NCBI GenBank assembly: GCA_045595605.1
Contig: JAZOAS010000112.1
Location: 1 to 20,528, forward strand
Direction of reading: 5' to 3'
Length of the DNA stretch: 20,528 bases
Source: SIG480 sp045595605
GTDB lineage: Bacteria > Bacillota > Clostridia > Oscillospirales > JAAYXM01
This document shows, in pieces, positions 1 through 7,183 of this stretch; within the stretch, counting starts at the first letter, position 1; each line of letters starts with the position of its first letter. The translations under genes were made by a program, and so were the position numbers. The notes under the pieces were generated by a model, which ran no database searches, was not told where the DNA came from, and worked only from the letters and a program-made list of their open reading frames with translations.

Positions 1-405
1 AGTACGTACAAGAGCCTCGTATTTTACGCTGTTTTCGCGTACCGCAGGAGTAAGAAGCTCTTCAACTTCCGCCTCAATAAACGGTTCGGTATGCAAAAAA
101 TCAACAATCTTTGCACGATAGATACCCTCAACCAAAACGCGTGTGTTATTGCCCGGAAATTTAAGAACCTGCTTTACCTTTGCAACCGTACCGACAAGAA
201 AAATGTCTTCGGGTTTCGGGTTGTCGGTTCTGATTTCCTTCTGTGCTACAAGAAAAATGTTCTGGTCTTTGGACATTGCATTATCCAAAGACTTCATTGA
301 TTTATCACGCCCAACATCAAAGTTGAGCATCATATGAGGAAACGCCGTAAGTCCACGAAGCGGAAGAACGGGCATTATGCTTCTTCTCGTTGTATTCTCA
401 GGCAT
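1..405 (-). CDS. lon: ATP-dependent protease Lon, N-terminal part (cut by window edge)
   Basis: Only the first 135 residues are in the window; the reading frame is open to base 1. The protein begins MPENTTRRSIMPVLPLRGLT, and the PVLPLRG run followed by a hydrophobic FPHMM stretch is the usual opening of the Lon substrate-binding (LAN/PUA-like) domain. Further on, VGTVAKVKQVL and TRVLVEGIYRAKI match the beta-strand pattern of that domain. The AAA+ module and the Ser-Lys protease domain must lie beyond the edge. In the family, Lon is a cytoplasmic hexamer that degrades misfolded and short-lived regulatory proteins. The start is ATG at 403-405, with an AAAGGAGG ribosome binding site that overlaps the clpX stop codon, so it is probably co-translated with clpX as last gene of the tig-clpP-clpX-lon operon. 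Lon rather than another LAN-domain protein is also supported by this gene order. Confidence 0.93.
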   Translation of the reverse strand, partial: MPENTTRRSIMPVLPLRGLTAFPHMMLNFDVGRDKSMKSLDNAMSKDQNIFLVAQKEIRTDNPKPEDIFLVGTVAKVKQVLKFPGNNTRVLVEGIYRAKIVDFLHTEPFIEAEVEELLTPAVRENSVKYEALVRT

Positions 406-419
406 TACTGATTCCTCCT

Positions 420-1667
420 TTACTGCGCTGATTTAATCTGTTTTCTGGTAATTTCAGGCTCACTTGTCTTGTCAATAGAGCCTTCTGTAATTGTAATACT
501 TTCAATATCCGGGTCTGACGGGACATCATACATTATCTTTTGCATAACACCCTCAAGAACAGCTCGCAAGCCTCGTGCGCCTATTCCGCGCTCTATCGCA
601 AGCTCTGCGACCTTTTCAAGTGCTTTCGGTTCGAAGGTAAGTGTAACACCGTCAAGCTCCAAAAGGCGCGCATACTGCTTTGTGATTGCGTTTTTCGGCT
701 TTGTGAGAATACTTACCATTGCTTCCTTGTCAAGCGGTGCAAGAGGAGCTATGACCGGAAGTCGTCCTACAAGCTCAGGGATGATTCCGAATTTAAGCAA
801 ATCGTGCGGCTGGATATCGGAAAGAAGCTCTGCTTTATCTTCAGTTGATTTTGAAGAAACATCAGAACCAAAGCCAATTCCGTTTTTGGTCTTGCGCTTT
901 GAAACGACCTTTTCAATGCCGTCAAATGCGCCACCGCATATGAACAGAATATTCTTCGTGTCAATCTGTATGAATTCCTGATGCGGGTGCTTTCTTCCTC
1001 CCTGCGGCGGAACATTCGCAACCGTACCCTCAAGAATTTTGAGAATTGCCTGCTGAACGCCCTCACCCGAAACATCGCGCGTTATTGAGGTGTTCTCGCT
1101 CTTGCGGGCAATTTTATCTATCTCATCGATAAAGATGATACCGTGTTCAGCAGCTTCTATATCGTAATCTGCCGCCTGAATAAGACGAAGAAGGATGTTC
1201 TCAACATCTTCACCGACATAGCCGGCTTCGGTAAGCGTTGTAGCATCTGCGATAGCAAACGGAACATTGAGCATTTTTGCAAGAGTCTGAGCAAAAAGGG
1301 TTTTACCGGAACCCGTCGGGCCAATCATAAGTATATTGCTCTTCTGAAGCTCAACCTCGTTTTTGTCTTCGTTTGTGATTCGCTTGTAATGGTTATATAC
1401 CGCAACGGAAAGCGCAAGCTTTGCATTTTCCTGACCGACTATATATTCGTTGAGTTTTTCGTGAATTTCACGAGGTTTAAGGAGTGTAAGCTTTGAAGTG
1501 TCGCCGTCTGCGCGTCTTTCAGCCTCACGGATAGATTCAAGATACTCTTTGCACATATCAATGCAATTCTCACAAATAGCACCGTTGACTCCGGCAAGAG
1601 TGAGTGTATCCGGCTTTATTTCCTCTCCGCAGAAAGCGCAGAACATTTTAATGTTTTTGTCAGACAT
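420..1667 (-). CDS. clpX: ClpX, ATPase subunit of the ClpXP protease
   Basis: A 415-residue AAA+ unfoldase of normal family length. The N-terminal zinc-binding domain has its four cysteines at C10, C13, C32 and C35. The ATPase core shows Walker A GPTGSGKT (116-123), the GYVG pore loop (149-152), Walker B with FIDEID (179-184), the arginine-finger region ELVGRLP (R302) and sensor II GARGLR (363-368). The loop tip IGF (264-266), which docks into ClpP, is present, so this ClpX should work with the ClpP encoded just upstream. ClpX recognises tagged or specific substrates (for example ssrA-tagged peptides), unfolds them with ATP and feeds them into ClpP in the cytoplasm. ATG start is preceded by GAGGAG. 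It lies 22 bases after clpP and 14 bases before lon on the same strand. All key residues are intact. Confidence 0.98.
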   Translation of the reverse strand: MSDKNIKMFCAFCGEEIKPDTLTLAGVNGAICENCIDMCKEYLESIREAERRADGDTSKLTLLKPREIHEKLNEYIVGQENAKLALSVAVYNHYKRITNEDKNEVELQKSNILMIGPTGSGKTLFAQTLAKMLNVPFAIADATTLTEAGYVGEDVENILLRLIQAADYDIEAAEHGIIFIDEIDKIARKSENTSITRDVSGEGVQQAILKILEGTVANVPPQGGRKHPHQEFIQIDTKNILFICGGAFDGIEKVVSKRKTKNGIGFGSDVSSKSTEDKAELLSDIQPHDLLKFGIIPELVGRLPVIAPLAPLDKEAMVSILTKPKNAITKQYARLLELDGVTLTFEPKALEKVAELAIERGIGARGLRAVLEGVMQKIMYDVPSDPDIESITITEGSIDKTSEPEITRKQIKSAQ

Positions 1668-1689
1668 AAATTACTCCTCGTTTTGAAAA

Positions 1690-2274
1690 TTACTGTCTCT
1701 TTGTGATAACCTTATCAATAAGACCGTATTCCCTTGCTTCTTCAGCTGTCATGAAGTTATCGCGCTCTGTATCCTGAACAATTGTTTCAAGAGGCTTTCC
1801 TGTAAATTCTGCAAGCTTTTTGTTGAGCTGTTCCTTTATACGGATGATGCGGTCAGCATGGATTTTAATATCGGTTGCCTGACCCTGCATTCCGGAAAGT
1901 GGCTGGTGAATCATTATTTCAGAGTTCGGAAGAGCAAGACGCTTACCGGGAGTTCCTGCTGCAAGAAGGAATGCGCCCATCGAAGCTGCCATTCCGACAC
2001 AGATAGTTGATACATCACACTTGATGAAGTTCATTGTGTCGAAAATTGCCATTCCTGCAGTTATTGAACCGCCGGGAGAGTTGATATAGAAATGAATGTC
2101 CTTATCAGGGTCCTGAGACTCAAGGTATAAAAGCTGAGCGACAACAAGAGATGCTGTCGTATCATTTACTTCTTCGGATAAGATAATGATTCTGTCATTC
2201 AAAAGACGAGAGAAAATATCGTAAGAACGCTCGCCTCTGTTTGTCTGTTCTACTACTACCGGAACTAAACTCAT
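1690..2274 (-). CDS. clpP: ClpP, ATP-dependent Clp protease proteolytic subunit
   Basis: A serine protease that forms the tetradecameric chamber used by ClpX and other Clp ATPases. From the start chosen here it has 194 residues, with the catalytic triad at Ser98 (in GMAASMGA), His123 (in MIHQPL) and Asp172 (in ERDNF), and the conserved YINSPGGSITAGMAI segment at 63-77. The open frame reaches 21 bases further upstream (ATG at 2293-2295). That ATG has no ribosome binding site, whereas the ATG at 2272-2274 follows AATAGGAGTG and gives the standard N-terminus MSLVPVVVEQTNRGER, so I place the start there. It is cotranscribed with tig upstream and clpX downstream. A strong hairpin lies between tig and clpP. 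I looked for CtsR heptad and CIRCE operators upstream and saw none, so heat-shock control of the usual Bacillus type is not evident. Confidence 0.97.
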   Translation of the reverse strand: MSLVPVVVEQTNRGERSYDIFSRLLNDRIIILSEEVNDTTASLVVAQLLYLESQDPDKDIHFYINSPGGSITAGMAIFDTMNFIKCDVSTICVGMAASMGAFLLAAGTPGKRLALPNSEIMIHQPLSGMQGQATDIKIHADRIIRIKEQLNKKLAEFTGKPLETIVQDTERDNFMTAEEAREYGLIDKVITKRQ

Positions 2275-2303
2275 TGTATTCACACTCCTATTCATTTTTG
2301 AAA

Positions 2304-2336
2304 GATAGGCGCGAGGAAAAACTCCTCCCGCCTATC
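2304..2336 (-). other. Strong intercistronic hairpin between tig and clpP
   Basis: Arms 2304-2317 and 2323-2336 pair over 13 of 14 positions (one G-G mismatch on the minus strand) around a 5-base loop. On the transcribed minus strand only CUUUC follows, so it is a poor intrinsic terminator. A partial attenuator, an RNase barrier or a processing site between tig and clpP are the likely roles (inference). The hairpin itself is seen directly. Confidence 0.6.
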
Positions 2337-2370
2337 CCAATGTATAATATTATGCCGAAAATTTGGAAAA

Positions 2371-3843
2371 TTATTCTTTATCTGCAGCTTTCTTTGTTGT
2401 GGTCTTCTTAGTGGTTGTTGTTTTCTTTGCAGCAGTTGAAGCAGCTTTCTTTGCAGGAGCCTTCTTCTCACCGTCAGTTGCCTTAGCTGTTGACTTCTTT
2501 GCAGGAGCCTTCTTCTCAGCTGCAGGCTTATCCTCTGTTGTTTTCTTTGTAGCAGTCTTCTTTTCCAGAGCCTTTGCAACTGCATTCTCACGAAGGAAAG
2601 CAAGGGTCTTGATTGTGTAAAGGTCGCTCTTCATAGCTTCAACAGGAAGGAAGCTGCGGACACGCTCAACATCCATATTGTACTGCTCTGCAAGCTTCTT
2701 ATATTCGTCTTCGACATCAGCGTCTGTCGGCTCAATCTTTTCAGCCTTAGCAATAGCTTCGAGAGCAAGGCGAGATTTTACCTGCTCAAGAGCCTGGTCG
2801 CGGAAGTTTGCGCGGAAGTCGTCCATATTAGACTGCATCATTTCAAGGTACTTTTCAAGAGTGATGCCCTGCATCTGGAGACGCTGAGCAAAATCGTTGC
2901 AGATGTTGTCAAGCTGAGCTTCAACCATAACATCCGGAATATCAGCCTTCATCTTGCTTACTACGATGTTCATAATAGCAGATTCAAAAGCATCGTTTGC
3001 CATCTTCTCACGGCTGTCGGTAAGCTTCTTTTTGATGTCCTTCTTGAGTTCGTCAAGAGTCTCAAACTCTGAAACATCCTTTGCAAATTCATCGTCAAGA
3101 GCCGGAAGCTCAGTTTCCTTAACTTCGTGAACCTTTACCTTGAAGGTTGCAGCCTTACCAGCAAGCTCTTCGGAATGGTACTGCTCAGGGAATGTGACAT
3201 TTACATCACACTCTTCGCCTGCGCTCTTACCAACGAGCTGAGCCTCAAAGCCGGGGATAAACTGGTTTGAACCAAGCTTAAGGCTGTGGTTTTCACCCTT
3301 ACCGCCGTCAAAAGCAACATCGTTTACAAAACCTTCGTAATCGATAACAACTGTATCGCCGTCCTTAGCAGCACGCTCTACAGTAACAAGGCGAGCATTC
3401 TTCTCAAGCATGAAGTTAAGCTCTGCATCAACATCCTTCTTTGTTACGGAAACAGCAGGCTTCTCAGCTTCAACGCCCTTGTACTTGCCGAGCTTTACCT
3501 CAGGCTTTACGGTGACAGTAGTCTTCATAACAAAACCGTCGTCGTTTATATCAACAAGCTCTACCTCAGGATAGTCAACCGGCTCAATACCGCTTTCCTT
3601 AACAGCAGCCTCGTATGCAGCAGGGTAAGCAATGTTGATAGCATCTTCCGTGAAGACACCCTTACCGTACATACGCTCGATCATAGCTCTCGGAGCCTTA
3701 CCCTTACGGAAGCCCGGGATAGCGATCTTAGACTTGTTTTTGAGGTATGCTTTTTCCATAGCATCGTCAAACTCAGGCTTCTCAACCTGGATTTCGAGAC
3801 ACACTTTTCCGTTCTCGAGTTTTTCTGTTGAATTCAATTTCAT
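2371..3843 (-). CDS. tig: Trigger factor (ribosome-associated chaperone/PPIase) with long lysine-rich tail
   Basis: A 490-residue trigger factor, first gene of the tig-clpP-clpX-lon operon. The N-terminal ribosome-binding domain carries the signature GFRKGKAP (44-51), which contacts ribosomal protein L23. An FKBP-type prolyl isomerase domain follows at roughly 155-245 (DGDTVVIDYEGFV, then NQFIPGFEAQLVG). A helical C-terminal chaperone domain runs to about residue 426. Family members are usually near 430 residues. Here about 64 extra residues (427-490) follow, made almost only of K, A, T, E and P, including the 8-residue unit EKKAPAKK twice. This tail is in frame and its codons look like the rest of the gene, so it seems a real extension rather than a frameshift. 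The start ATG is preceded by AAAGGAA. Function of the core is certain; the tail's role is unknown (nucleic-acid or ribosome binding is a guess). Confidence 0.96.
   Translation of the reverse strand: MKLNSTEKLENGKVCLEIQVEKPEFDDAMEKAYLKNKSKIAIPGFRKGKAPRAMIERMYGKGVFTEDAINIAYPAAYEAAVKESGIEPVDYPEVELVDINDDGFVMKTTVTVKPEVKLGKYKGVEAEKPAVSVTKKDVDAELNFMLEKNARLVTVERAAKDGDTVVIDYEGFVNDVAFDGGKGENHSLKLGSNQFIPGFEAQLVGKSAGEECDVNVTFPEQYHSEELAGKAATFKVKVHEVKETELPALDDEFAKDVSEFETLDELKKDIKKKLTDSREKMANDAFESAIMNIVVSKMKADIPDVMVEAQLDNICNDFAQRLQMQGITLEKYLEMMQSNMDDFRANFRDQALEQVKSRLALEAIAKAEKIEPTDADVEDEYKKLAEQYNMDVERVRSFLPVEAMKSDLYTIKTLAFLRENAVAKALEKKTATKKTTEDKPAAEKKAPAKKSTAKATDGEKKAPAKKAASTAAKKTTTTKKTTTKKAADKE
2447..2518 (-). 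repeat. 24-bp in-frame direct repeat inside the tig tail
   Basis: The same 24 bases occur at 2447-2470 and 2495-2518, exactly 48 bases (16 codons) apart. Each copy encodes EKKAPAKK. The spacing keeps frame, consistent with growth of the lysine-rich tail by local duplication. Confidence 0.85.
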
Positions 3844-3880
3844 TCGAGATCATTCCTTTCGAATCGGTTATAACCTAATT

Positions 3881-3909
3881 ATTGTAACAGATTTTTACCA
3901 ATTTTTCCA
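3881..3909 (-). promoter_or_regulatory. Promoter of the tig-clpP-clpX-lon operon
   Basis: On the minus strand TGGAAA (3904-3909) is followed after 17 bases by TACAAT (3881-3886), and a TG one base upstream of the -10 gives an extended -10 element. It lies about 40 bases before the tig start. The -35 matches only 4 of 6 positions. No inverted-repeat operator is obvious nearby. Confidence 0.55.
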
Positions 3910-3975
3910 CATCTTTTTTTGTTTTTTTGAAAAAAATATTATCTTTCGTTGTTTTGTTGAAGTTTTAAAGAATAT

Positions 3976-3997
3976 AAAAGCACTTTTTTGTGATTTT
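3976..3997 (-). terminator. Weak hairpin at the end of the rplS-to-metallophosphoesterase operon
   Basis: AAAATCAC and GTGCTTTT flank an A6 loop on the minus strand, with one mismatch and only three G/C pairs, overlapping the stop codon of the metallophosphoesterase gene. The following sequence is T-rich but interrupted. No better terminator is visible before the tig promoter, so read-through into tig is possible. Confidence 0.22.
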
Positions 3998-4685
3998 ATA
4001 CTATTAAAAGCGGCTCAAAACGGAGAAAATCTGCAGAAACAAGAGAGTAATTTACATTTTTATACTCACCGATGAATGCACCTTTATGACCAAAGCTGTG
4101 AAGATGACCGTAAAAACAGGCCTCAACACCGTACTCTGAGAGCATATCGGTTATCTCCTCACATTCAAATCCGCTTGAAATCGGAGGATAATGCAAGAAG
4201 CAAAATATTCTTTCTGGAGAGAGCTTTTTACCTTCTTCGAGAGAAAAACGAAGACGCCCTATTTCCCTGTCGTAAATTTTTCTGCTGCTACCGCTTTCTT
4301 CTTCATAGAACCAACCACGCGTTCCGCAAATCGCAATATCGCCGATTTTGAAAGCGTTATTATGAAGAATGTCAATTGTATGTATATCGTTTTCTGCAAA
4401 AAAACGCTTTGTTTTTGTAGCAGTTTCCCACCAATAGTCGTGGTTGCCTTTACAAATTATCTTCTTTCCAGGGAAAGAATCAATAAGCTTGAAATCAAGA
4501 AGCGACTCTTTAAGCGACATTCCCCACGAAAGATCACCGGGGATAATCGTTATGTCATCGTCGGAAAGCTTTGAGAACGCCGTTATGAGCTTGTTTTCAT
4601 AATCTTCCCAGCTCGCGCCGAAAACATCCATCGGCTTATCGACGCCTCTTGAAAGATGCAAATCAGCAATTGTATAGATTGCCAT
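3996..4685 (-). CDS. Calcineurin-like metallophosphoesterase
   Basis: A 229-residue soluble protein with the full metal-binding set of the calcineurin-like phosphoesterase fold: DLH (D8, H10), GDLSWG (D51), GNHDYWW (N81, H82), FLHYPP (H165) and GHLH (H194, H196). Such enzymes use two metal ions, often Mn or Fe, to hydrolyse phosphomonoesters or phosphodiesters; the substrate cannot be read from the sequence. There is no signal peptide or membrane segment, so it should be cytoplasmic. Its ATG overlaps the thrC stop as TAATG, so its translation is probably coupled to thrC. It is the last gene of the long rplS operon. Length and motif spacing resemble uncharacterised clostridial single-domain phosphoesterases rather than MutT, SbcD or YfcE-type enzymes. 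The family is clear; the specific role is not. Confidence 0.9.
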   Translation of the reverse strand: MAIYTIADLHLSRGVDKPMDVFGASWEDYENKLITAFSKLSDDDITIIPGDLSWGMSLKESLLDFKLIDSFPGKKIICKGNHDYWWETATKTKRFFAENDIHTIDILHNNAFKIGDIAICGTRGWFYEEESGSSRKIYDREIGRLRFSLEEGKKLSPERIFCFLHYPPISSGFECEEITDMLSEYGVEACFYGHLHSFGHKGAFIGEYKNVNYSLVSADFLRFEPLLIV

Positions 4686-6181
4686 TAAAGCTCACCGTTT
4701 GTAAATTTGAGAACAACTTCCGGAAGGTCTTCGCGGTTTGCAGAGTCAAGGAAGCGCTCTTCGATTTCAAAGATAGATGAAAGTGGGGTCGGAACTTTGT
4801 TTCCCGTTGTTTTGCTGAGAATTTTGAGAAGCTCTTCACCGTCGGACGCGATATCAACGCCGAGCGCCGAAAGAACACTGTCAGCAAACTTGAACGGGCT
4901 TGCGGTAGAAGCGAGCAATGTAACGGTATCGTCCCCTGTCTGCTTCTTGTATTTGTTATAAACATTTACAGCGACAGCGGTATGGGTATCGATAAGGTAA
5001 TTGTGTTCAGAGAAGACATTTGAAATTGTTTTCAAAGTATCCTCAGGTGTGCAGTATCCGCCGTAGAAGAGGTTTGAAATTCTCTCGAAAATCTCGGAGC
5101 TTACAGTATATGCGCCGTCCTCCTGAAGCTTTGACATATACTTTCTAATAACCTTGTCATCGTTTCCCGAGAGGTTGAAGATAAGACGCTCGAGGTTACT
5201 TGAAATAAGAATATCCATAGCAGGAGAATTTGTTACATGGAACTCCCTGTTCTTATCGTATTTGCCGGTTGTGAAGAAGTCAGTAAGAACATTATTTGAG
5301 TTTGATGCGCAGATGAATTTCTTTATCGGGATACCCATTTCCTTTGCATAGAACGCTGCAAGAATGTTGCCGAAGTTGCCTGTCGGAACGCAGACATTAA
5401 TTTCATCGTCCTCGCTTATCGCACCGCTCTTAAGCAAATCAAAGTATCCTGAAACATAATACGCAATCTGCGGAACAGCTCTGCCCCAGTTGATTGAGTT
5501 TGCAGATGAGAAAATGCAACCGTTCTGTGATGCTTTTTCGCGGATTTCTTCGTCTGAGAAGATTTTCTTCATGGCAGACTGAACATCGTCAAAGTTACCG
5601 ACAACAGAAGAAACATAAACATTGTTACCCTTTTGAGTTGTCATTTGACGCTGCTGAATACGGCTTACACCGTCCTTCGGATAGAATACGGCAATCTTTG
5701 TTCCTGCAACATCCGCAAAACCTTCAAGCGCAGCCTTTCCTGTATCACCTGAAGTTGCAACAAGGATGCAGGCAAGACGCTTTTCACCCGTCTTTTTGAG
5801 CGCTGAAGACAAAAGATACGGGAGCATCTGGAGCGCCATATCTTTAAATGCACAAGTCGGGCCGTGCCAAAGCTCAAGAATACCAAGCTTTTTATCAAGC
5901 ATATGTACCGGAGCAGCATTGCTTGTGTCAAACTTTTCACTGCTGTATGCCTTTTCGCAATATTCCTTTAATTCTTCTTCTGAAAAATCAGAGAGGAACT
6001 TTCCGAGAACGAGTGCTGCGCGCTCTTTGTAGCTTGCATTGAGCAAGAACGCCTTATCCTCAGCCGTCAGTGTCGGAATGCTCTCAGGGCAAAAAAGACC
6101 GCCGTCTTTACTGAGACCCTTTACGATAGCCTCCGCGGAGCTGAGTTTTAAAGACACATCTCTTGTACTGAAATACTTCAT
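4685..6181 (-). CDS. thrC: Threonine synthase
   Basis: A 498-residue PLP enzyme of fold type II that converts O-phosphohomoserine and water to threonine and phosphate, the last step of threonine synthesis. The PLP-binding lysine is K113 in the signature HGPTCAFKDMALQ. The phosphate-cup segment CVPTGNFGNILA is present, and the opening MKYFSTRD with DGGLFCPE is typical of the long (E. coli/yeast-like) class, not the short Bacillus class. GGAGGAAGT precedes the ATG by 8 bases. It lies 17 bases after yraN and overlaps the metallophosphoesterase start by one base. Its place at the end of a ribosome/secretion operon is unusual, since threonine genes are more often with hom and thrB. I see no T-box or amino-acid leader in front, so it is probably expressed with the operon. 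Confidence 0.96.
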   Translation of the reverse strand: MKYFSTRDVSLKLSSAEAIVKGLSKDGGLFCPESIPTLTAEDKAFLLNASYKERAALVLGKFLSDFSEEELKEYCEKAYSSEKFDTSNAAPVHMLDKKLGILELWHGPTCAFKDMALQMLPYLLSSALKKTGEKRLACILVATSGDTGKAALEGFADVAGTKIAVFYPKDGVSRIQQRQMTTQKGNNVYVSSVVGNFDDVQSAMKKIFSDEEIREKASQNGCIFSSANSINWGRAVPQIAYYVSGYFDLLKSGAISEDDEINVCVPTGNFGNILAAFYAKEMGIPIKKFICASNSNNVLTDFFTTGKYDKNREFHVTNSPAMDILISSNLERLIFNLSGNDDKVIRKYMSKLQEDGAYTVSSEIFERISNLFYGGYCTPEDTLKTISNVFSEHNYLIDTHTAVAVNVYNKYKKQTGDDTVTLLASTASPFKFADSVLSALGVDIASDGEELLKILSKTTGNKVPTPLSSIFEIEERFLDSANREDLPEVVLKFTNGEL

Positions 6182-6198
6182 AATACTTCCTCCAAAAA

Positions 6199-6555
6199 CT
6201 AAAAAGCATTTTCTATTATGTTAATCGTGTGGTTATCCGATATTCCATTCGGGGCATAAACTTCGGCGACATCAAACCGCGGCTGTTTTTTTGTTTCATT
6301 CTCCGAAAGCCAGATTTCGGCAGTAGTCCGAATCTTTTTCTGCTTTGAGGCTGTAACAAATTCCGAAGCATCGCCGAAATTTGAATTCTTGCGAAGCTTA
6401 ACTTCAATGAAAACAAGAAACTTTTTGTTTTCTGCAATTATATCAATCTCACCAAAGCGGGTTCTGTAATTTACTGCAATAATTTTATAGCCGTTTTTTG
6501 AATAAGACTCGGCGACAAGAGCCTCTCCCCATTTACCAAGTAAAGAAGTTGTCAT
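6199..6555 (-). CDS. yraN: YraN family (UPF0102) endonuclease-like protein
   Basis: A 118-residue protein of the UPF0102/YraN family, which has the restriction-endonuclease-like fold. Family landmarks are present: GKWGEALVAESY near the start, YRTRFGEIDIIA (the E/D pair) and FIEVKLRKN (the E-x-K catalytic-like pair). The fold and conserved acidic and lysine residues suggest nuclease activity, but the family's biological role is not settled. The ATG overlaps the rnhB stop as ATGA, so translation is coupled. The rnhB-yraN neighbourhood is common in Firmicutes and supports a link with nucleic-acid processing. Length is normal and no key residue seems lost. Confidence 0.9.
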   Translation of the reverse strand: MTTSLLGKWGEALVAESYSKNGYKIIAVNYRTRFGEIDIIAENKKFLVFIEVKLRKNSNFGDASEFVTASKQKKIRTTAEIWLSENETKKQPRFDVAEVYAPNGISDNHTINIIENAF

Positions 6556-7172
6556 ATAAGCAATGCTCCGCCTTTGTACTTTTTGAAAAAGCTTCTTCGG
6601 TGAATTGGAGAAAGACCAAATTCTTCAACCTTTTCGTAGTGAAGCTTCGTCGGGTAGCCCTTGTGCTTTTCAAACATGTATTCAGGGTATTTTTCTGCCA
6701 TTTTAAGCATGAATCTGTCACGGCTTACCTTCGCAAGAATGGATGCCGCGGCGATGTTCGCAGAAAGTGAGTCACCCTTTATGACATACTGAATCGGAGA
6801 ATCTGCATCAAAAAGCTGGTTTCCGTCAACGAGGATATATCCGGGTTTAGTATCAAGCTTATCGACAGCTCTTCTCATTGCCTGAAGCGATGCCCTGAGT
6901 ATATTCATCTCGTCAATTTCAGCTTCCGAGCTTTCAGCAATTCCGAAAGCGAGAGCTTTTTCACAAATAACATCAAAAAGAGCTTCCCTTTTCTTTTCGC
7001 TGAGTTTTTTCGAATCGTCAAGCCCTTCGATTTCGAGGTTTGGCGGAAGGATTACGGCAGCGGCAAAAACCGGCCCTGCAAGCGGACCTCGCCCTGCTTC
7101 ATCAACTCCGCAAATGTTCGTATATCCATTTTCAAAAAGGCTTTTTTCAATCTGCCAAAGATTATTTTCCAT
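6552..7172 (-). CDS. rnhB: Ribonuclease HII
   Basis: A 206-residue RNase HII. The four active-site acids are visible: D24 and E25 in GVDEAGRGPLAGP, D116 in ILVDGNQ and D134 in KGDSLSANIAAASILAKV. The C-terminal HKGYPTKLHYE and SPIHRRSFF motifs are typical of the type. The enzyme cleaves RNA in RNA-DNA hybrids and can cut next to single ribonucleotides in DNA, starting ribonucleotide excision repair in the cytoplasm. It starts 11 bases after rbgA and overlaps yraN by four bases. The rbgA-rnhB order is conserved in Firmicutes. Confidence 0.97.
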   Translation of the reverse strand: MENNLWQIEKSLFENGYTNICGVDEAGRGPLAGPVFAAAVILPPNLEIEGLDDSKKLSEKKREALFDVICEKALAFGIAESSEAEIDEMNILRASLQAMRRAVDKLDTKPGYILVDGNQLFDADSPIQYVIKGDSLSANIAAASILAKVSRDRFMLKMAEKYPEYMFEKHKGYPTKLHYEKVEEFGLSPIHRRSFFKKYKGGALLI

Positions 7173-7183
7173 AAACTTTCACT

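Noticed and set aside
91..337. Plus-strand open frames in the first 340 bases
   Set aside because: They are antisense to the lon start, whose minus-strand translation gives clear Lon N-terminal sequence.
469..981. Long open frame on the plus strand opposite clpX (also others opposite tig, thrC, secD and purB)
   Set aside because: Each is a shadow of a confidently identified gene on the minus strand, has no ribosome binding site, and gives protein sequence without recognisable features.
2275..2370. CIRCE or CtsR operator in front of clpP
   Set aside because: No TTAGCACTC-type inverted repeat and no GGTCAAA heptad repeats are present there or in front of tig.
2292..2603. Arginine/glutamine/leucine-rich minus-strand frame over the tig tail
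   Set aside because: It is the out-of-frame reading of the low-complexity lysine codons of tig; the tig frame continues from a conserved domain and explains the DNA.
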